Below are positions 35,491 through 38,619 of a stretch of 38,619 bases of DNA, in pieces. The stretch is from Nitrosomonas mobilis (GTDB lineage Bacteria > Pseudomonadota > Gammaproteobacteria > Burkholderiales > Nitrosomonadaceae), in assembly GCF_900103035.1 (NCBI RefSeq), contig NZ_FMWO01000034.1, forward strand, positions 1 to 38,619, read 5' to 3'. Every line of letters starts with the position of its first letter. The stretch's first letter is position 1. Under the pieces are notes generated by a model that saw only the letters and a list, made by a program, of their open reading frames with translations, was not told the origin of the DNA and did not search any database. A program made the translations under genes and the position numbers.

Positions 35491-36666
35491 ATGACTGAGC
35501 ATTTTTTCGCCACCTGCCCGCGCGGGCTAGAGACCGTCCTTGCTGAAGAACTCAACCGCCTGAACATTGCCGCCAGCAAGCCGTTGAAGGGCGGCGTAGC
35601 TTTTCAGGGAGACTGGGCAGCCTGTTACCGTATCAATCTGCAAAGCCGGATCGCCAGTCGGATCTTATGGCAAGTGGCCAAAGCCAACTACCAAAACGAA
35701 AACACCATTTATGAAATAACATATGCCCTTCCGTGGCAGGATTGGTTCACATCGCAGCACTCCATCCGCGTCAACCTGACCGCGATTAAAAGCCCGCTGC
35801 GCAGCCTCGACTTTGCCACGCTCAGAATCAAGGATGCCATCTGCGACCAGTTCCGGCGAAACGGTGGCGAGCGCCCGAGCGTCGATACTGCCAATCCCGA
35901 TATACGCATTCACGCTTTCCTCGAACAAAACCAGCTGACGCTCTATCTCGATACTTCGGGTGAAGCCCTGTTCAAACGGGGCTTGCGCCAGTCTCATGGA
36001 GAAGCGCCATTGCGTGAGAACCTCGCTGCAGGGCTGTTGGCGCTCTCCGGCTGGACTCCGAGCATACCATTGCTGGACCCGATGTGCGGCAGCGGCACCC
36101 TGCTGCTGGAAGCCGCACAGATTGCCTGCCGTATTGCACCGGGAAGCGGGCGGCACTTTGCGTTTGAGAAGCTAAGTTTTTTCGATGCCGCCCTGTGGTC
36201 GCAGATGAGGCAAGCAGCTATTGCTCAGCAACAATTACCCATATTCCACGATATTTATGGCAGCGATCTATATGGCGATGCACTGGCCGACGCACACAAT
36301 AATCTCAACCATGCCGGGTTGACCGCCTGCGTCCGCCTGAAACAGGCCAATGTGCTGGAAATTTCAGCACCAGCCCCCTCCGGCATCCTGCTGACCAATC
36401 CTCCTTATGGCGTGCGTGTCGGTGATGCGCAAAGTCTGCTCGAATTTTATCCCAAACTGGGCGATGTGCTCAAACGAAAATTCCGTGACTGGCGTGCGTA
36501 TCTTTTCACTGCGGACCCCATGCTTGCCAAACTGATCCGGTTGAGCCCCTCGCGCCGCACGCCGTTATTCAATGGTGCGCTGGAATGCCGACTGCTGGAA
36601 TACAAGCTGGTCGCAGGCGGCATGCGCAAGCTCAGCTCCGCGCAGACGACTCCAATTGTTCACTGA
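35491..36666 (+). CDS. THUMP-domain rRNA methyltransferase, RlmL N-half type
   Basis: 391-residue RNA methyltransferase. The THUMP domain (about 1-160) starts FATCPRGLETVLAEEL. The SAM-binding part has PLLDPMCGSGTLLLEAAQIAC (about 194-213) and the catalytic NPPYGVRVGD (about 304). In E. coli RlmL the equivalent domain makes m2G2445 in 23S rRNA, and the second domain (RlmK) makes m7G2069; here only the RlmL-like half is present, which is common in bacteria. Deposition of a 2-methylguanine is thus the likely reaction. It is followed 13 bases later by dsbB. Confidence 0.88.
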   Translation: MTEHFFATCPRGLETVLAEELNRLNIAASKPLKGGVAFQGDWAACYRINLQSRIASRILWQVAKANYQNENTIYEITYALPWQDWFTSQHSIRVNLTAIKSPLRSLDFATLRIKDAICDQFRRNGGERPSVDTANPDIRIHAFLEQNQLTLYLDTSGEALFKRGLRQSHGEAPLRENLAAGLLALSGWTPSIPLLDPMCGSGTLLLEAAQIACRIAPGSGRHFAFEKLSFFDAALWSQMRQAAIAQQQLPIFHDIYGSDLYGDALADAHNNLNHAGLTACVRLKQANVLEISAPAPSGILLTNPPYGVRVGDAQSLLEFYPKLGDVLKRKFRDWRAYLFTADPMLAKLIRLSPSRRTPLFNGALECRLLEYKLVAGGMRKLSSAQTTPIVH

Positions 36667-36679
36667 AGAGAACTAAACC

Positions 36680-37165
36680 ATGCGAATTATTTATCTAGTG
36701 ATTTTCTTGTCATGCGCCGGACTGATCGGCTATGCCATTTACCTGCAGGAAGTCAAAGAATTACTGCCGTGTCCCCTGTGCGTGTTTCAACGTATTGCTT
36801 ACTGGCTGATCGGTCTGACTGCACTGCTTGCCTTCTTCCACCACCCGAAATTACTTGGGCAGCGCATCTACAGTGGATTGATGATCGTATTTGTACTGTC
36901 AGGCGCAGTCGCCGCTGGTCGGCAAGCATGGTTGATACGTTTTCCACAGGCATTCGAATGCGGCATCAGTCCGGAAGAAGCCTTTTTGAACGCACTTCCC
37001 CTTGCACAATGGTGGCCAGGTATGTTTGAAGCCAACGGTGATTGTGCAGACAACGACTGGCAGTTTTTGACCTTAACTATTCCCGACTGGTCGTTTATTG
37101 CATTTCTGGTGCTGGGTGGAACAGCAGTCTACTTAGTGTCCGTCAGAAAACCTTGTTTTTTATGA
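36680..37165 (+). CDS. dsbB: Disulfide bond formation protein B
   Basis: 161-residue inner-membrane DsbB, which reoxidises periplasmic DsbA and passes electrons to ubiquinone. Four membrane helices are visible. The first periplasmic loop has Cys31-PL-Cys34 (LLPCPLCVFQRIAYW), and the second loop has Cys94 (FECGIS) and Cys122 (NGDCADN). All four catalytic cysteines are present. The ATG sits 13 bases after the RlmL-type gene, behind GAAGAGAAC. dsbA is not in the window. Confidence 0.93.
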   Translation: MRIIYLVIFLSCAGLIGYAIYLQEVKELLPCPLCVFQRIAYWLIGLTALLAFFHHPKLLGQRIYSGLMIVFVLSGAVAAGRQAWLIRFPQAFECGISPEEAFLNALPLAQWWPGMFEANGDCADNDWQFLTLTIPDWSFIAFLVLGGTAVYLVSVRKPCFL

Positions 37166-37371
37166 GAGAGCTGCCTGATTTTTAAGCAGGGCGAGTTGAA
37201 TTCTGTGCGGTGCTGTACCGGCTGCCAGTGGCGTGCCCAGCCCGGTGACTTTCCCAAGTGACGCACAGTGCACTCGTACTGGGCCATCTGGAGTGAACCT
37301 CCGCGAAGGAGGCAATCTGGAATACAAAGTATTAGACGTTGTTGTAAAAAGTGCTGGGCAACGATTGCAGA
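37166..37371. other. Unassigned 206-base spacer with a stable hairpin
   Basis: Between dsbB and the IS3 remnant lies GC-rich sequence ending near a CCTCC-GCGAA-GGAGG hairpin (about 37295-37309). Six-frame reading gives short fragments without a recognisable family. It has the look of a repeat or mobile-element edge, but no second copy is in the window. Confidence 0.35.
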
Positions 37372-37920
37372 TGAATTGTTTGGCCGGCCAACAGTAAAAA
37401 AGCTAAAAAAATTAATCGTCAATTTGTAGCGACTCGCCTAAATCAGCTATGAATTGCGAATATCACTTTTGCAATTATCTAGGACAAAATATTTATGTGG
37501 CTTTTACTATCGATGTTTTTGTACGGACATATTGTTGGCTAGCGTGTCAGCCGGGTATTGCATACAGATTTGGTACTAATGCGCTGGAACAACTCATTAT
37601 GAGACGGCAGGAAACCGACAAGTTAATCCACCACAGCGATCATGGCAGTCAATATCTGTCGATTCGTTATACGAAATTTGACAGAAGTCCATGTTCAAAC
37701 TTCTGCTGACTGTGCTGACAATTCTTACGGCAATGCCCTGCTTGAAACAGTTAATAAACTATACAAAACAGAGGCCTTTTGACATAGCGGCTCATAGCAC
37801 AATATTAGCGAAGTGAAATTTGTTACTCTGGAGTGGATTGACTGGTTCAGCAACCGCTGGCTAATGAAACTAATTAGAAGGTTTCCACCGGCAGAATTTA
37901 AAATGACATATTATCGCTAA
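37372..37920 (+). pseudogene. Decayed IS3-family transposase (OrfB C-terminal half)
   Basis: Fragments in several frames spell the IS3 rve integrase: INRQFVATRLNQL followed by a stop where Trp is expected, then YVAFTIDVFVR, NALEQLIMRRQE, KLIHHSDHGSQYLSIRYT, then after a frame change SADCADNSYGNALLETVNKLYK, another stop, and FVTLEWIDWFSNRWLMK with PPAEFKMTYYR at the end. The DD of the D,D,E triad can be recognised; the chain is interrupted by at least two stops and shifts, so it is inactive. Its first half is missing. Confidence 0.85.
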
Positions 37921-38055
37921 TTGGAGGGATCGTCTCATGCATTCTATCTTAAACAAAAATTTTGCGGTAATTATTTAATAAATACAGACAAACTGATATG
38001 GTCCAATAGACCCGGACACTCCAGTTAAGAGAAGATATCTTAATTGGAGGAAAAA

Positions 38056-38352
38056 ATGGAACCGAGGAAACACTATACAAAGGAATTCAAACTGGATGCA
38101 ATCAGCTTGGTACTGGATGAGGGATTAACGATAGCGGAGGCGGCCAGAAGCTTGGGAATCAGAGCTAACATGCTTGGGCGATGGGTCAGGGAGAATCAGG
38201 CGGATACTAGTGGTCAGGCATTCCGTGGTAATGGGAAGCTGACACCGGAGCAGGAAGAAATCCGACGACTCAGGATAGAAAACAAGCAATTAAAGCTGGG
38301 GCGGCAAATACGAAAGGAGGCGGCGGTCTTTTTCGTGAAAGAAACGAAGTGA
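38056..38352 (+). CDS. IS3-family transposase OrfA
   Basis: 98-residue helix-turn-helix protein. Residues 5-60 (KHYTKEFKLDAISLVLDEG, then TIAEAARSLGIRANMLGRWV) form the HTH, followed by a leucine-zipper-like stretch (EEIRRLRIENKQLKLGRQI) that allows multimerisation. OrfA with OrfB, or the fused OrfAB made by -1 frameshifting, drives IS3 transposition. GGAGG precedes the ATG at 38056. Its TGA overlaps the GTG of orfB, and the -1 frame stays open across the TTTTTC stretch before it. Confidence 0.9.
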   Translation: MEPRKHYTKEFKLDAISLVLDEGLTIAEAARSLGIRANMLGRWVRENQADTSGQAFRGNGKLTPEQEEIRRLRIENKQLKLGRQIRKEAAVFFVKETK

Positions 38353-38619
38353 AGTATTCGTTTATCACCCAAAAGAAAAAGACCTGCCCGGTCGGTCTGC
38401 TGTGCCGGCTATTGGGTGTGAGTCGCAGTGCTTACGATGACTATGAACAACGCCGCCGCAATGGTCCGGATGATCTACACCACAGGCAACTGCTTGATGC
38501 TGTGCAAAATATTGTAAAATCATGCGATTACACCTATGGCAGTCGCAGGATAAAACGAGCGCTAAATACCTTGGGCTATCGGGTTAGTCGCTGGAAGGCG
38601 AGAAGACTAATGCAAGAAG
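38349..38619 (+). CDS. IS3-family transposase OrfB, 3' end beyond the window
   Basis: The frame opens with GTG in a GTGA overlap with the orfA stop, in the -1 frame, and is open to the window end (90 codons). It shows the OrfB N-terminal HTH_21 features: CRLLGVSRSAYDDYEQRR and YTYGSRRIKRALNTLGYRVS. The DDE core lies outside. No stop or shift is visible, so this copy may be functional. Confidence 0.87.
   Translation, partial: MKYSFITQKKKTCPVGLLCRLLGVSRSAYDDYEQRRRNGPDDLHHRQLLDAVQNIVKSCDYTYGSRRIKRALNTLGYRVSRWKARRLMQE

Larger units (their letters stand above)
37998..38619 (+). mobile_element. IS3-family insertion sequence, truncated by the window edge
   Basis: Left end probably near TGATATGGTCCAATAGACCC (from about 37998). 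It carries orfA and the start of orfB in the -1 frame, the normal IS3 arrangement. The right end is outside, so the exact boundary is a guess. It follows directly on a decayed IS3 copy. Confidence 0.6.

Noticed and set aside
37129..37422. 97-codon minus-strand ORF
   Set aside because: It overlaps the dsbB end and the decayed IS3 OrfB, and shows no family pattern.

Overview
The window looks like chromosome from a betaproteobacterium, most likely an ammonia oxidiser of the Nitrosomonas type. This is an inference from intermediate GC, a squalene-hopene cyclase operon, a malyl-CoA lyase/malate thiokinase set, a large signalling and insertion-sequence load, and betaproteobacterial housekeeping genes (xseA, rlmL-type, dsbB). 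No rRNA, tRNA or CRISPR array was recognised.

Layout. 1-2580 is an IS-rich edge: a partial IS1595-family transposase (minus), a cluster of tiny membrane-protein ORFs, partly frameshifted, and a complete second IS1595-family element with 17-bp terminal inverted repeats. 2.7-6 kb holds an SDR enzyme translationally coupled to an alpha/beta-hydrolase-OsmC fusion, then an AI-2E/PerM-type permease. 6.3-10.5 kb is a coupled fadE-like acyl-CoA dehydrogenase and acyl-CoA synthetase pair. 11-18.7 kb is a C2/C3/C4 carbon block: a DUF302 protein, ppsA with its regulator ppsR, then mcl, mtkA and mtkB (malyl-CoA lyase and malate-CoA ligase). 19.3-26.9 kb is a four-gene signalling operon: TonB-dependent receptor, YfiR-like periplasmic protein, hybrid histidine kinase with a CHASE8-like sensor, and a REC-GGDEF-EAL regulator. 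26.9-33.3 kb holds a pteridine-reductase-like SDR, a MidA-type methyltransferase, a minus-strand hopanoid operon (mlaA, shc, hpnG) and an exbB with no exbD next to it. 33.6-37.2 kb holds xseA, a DUF423 membrane protein, an RlmL-type rRNA methyltransferase and dsbB. 37.2-38.6 kb is again IS territory: a decayed IS3-family transposase followed by the start of an intact IS3-family element.

Two families of short non-coding repeats with terminal inverted repeats (MITE-like) are scattered through the window. Family 1 is 180-184 bp, with copies at 6023, 16339 and 18697 and a remnant near 33427. Two of its copies flank mtkAB in opposite orientation. Family 2 is a single 158-bp element with near-perfect ends (32527-32684), directly downstream of the orphan exbB. 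A decayed end of the 1534-2579 IS lies between ppsR and mcl.

The most noteworthy features are the receptor-YfiR-kinase-c-di-GMP operon, the serine-cycle-like mcl-mtkAB module beside ppsA-ppsR (a possible glyoxylate-salvage route), the MITE families, and a dyad of DnaA-box-like sites upstream of xseA. All family assignments come from reading motifs; no database search was run.
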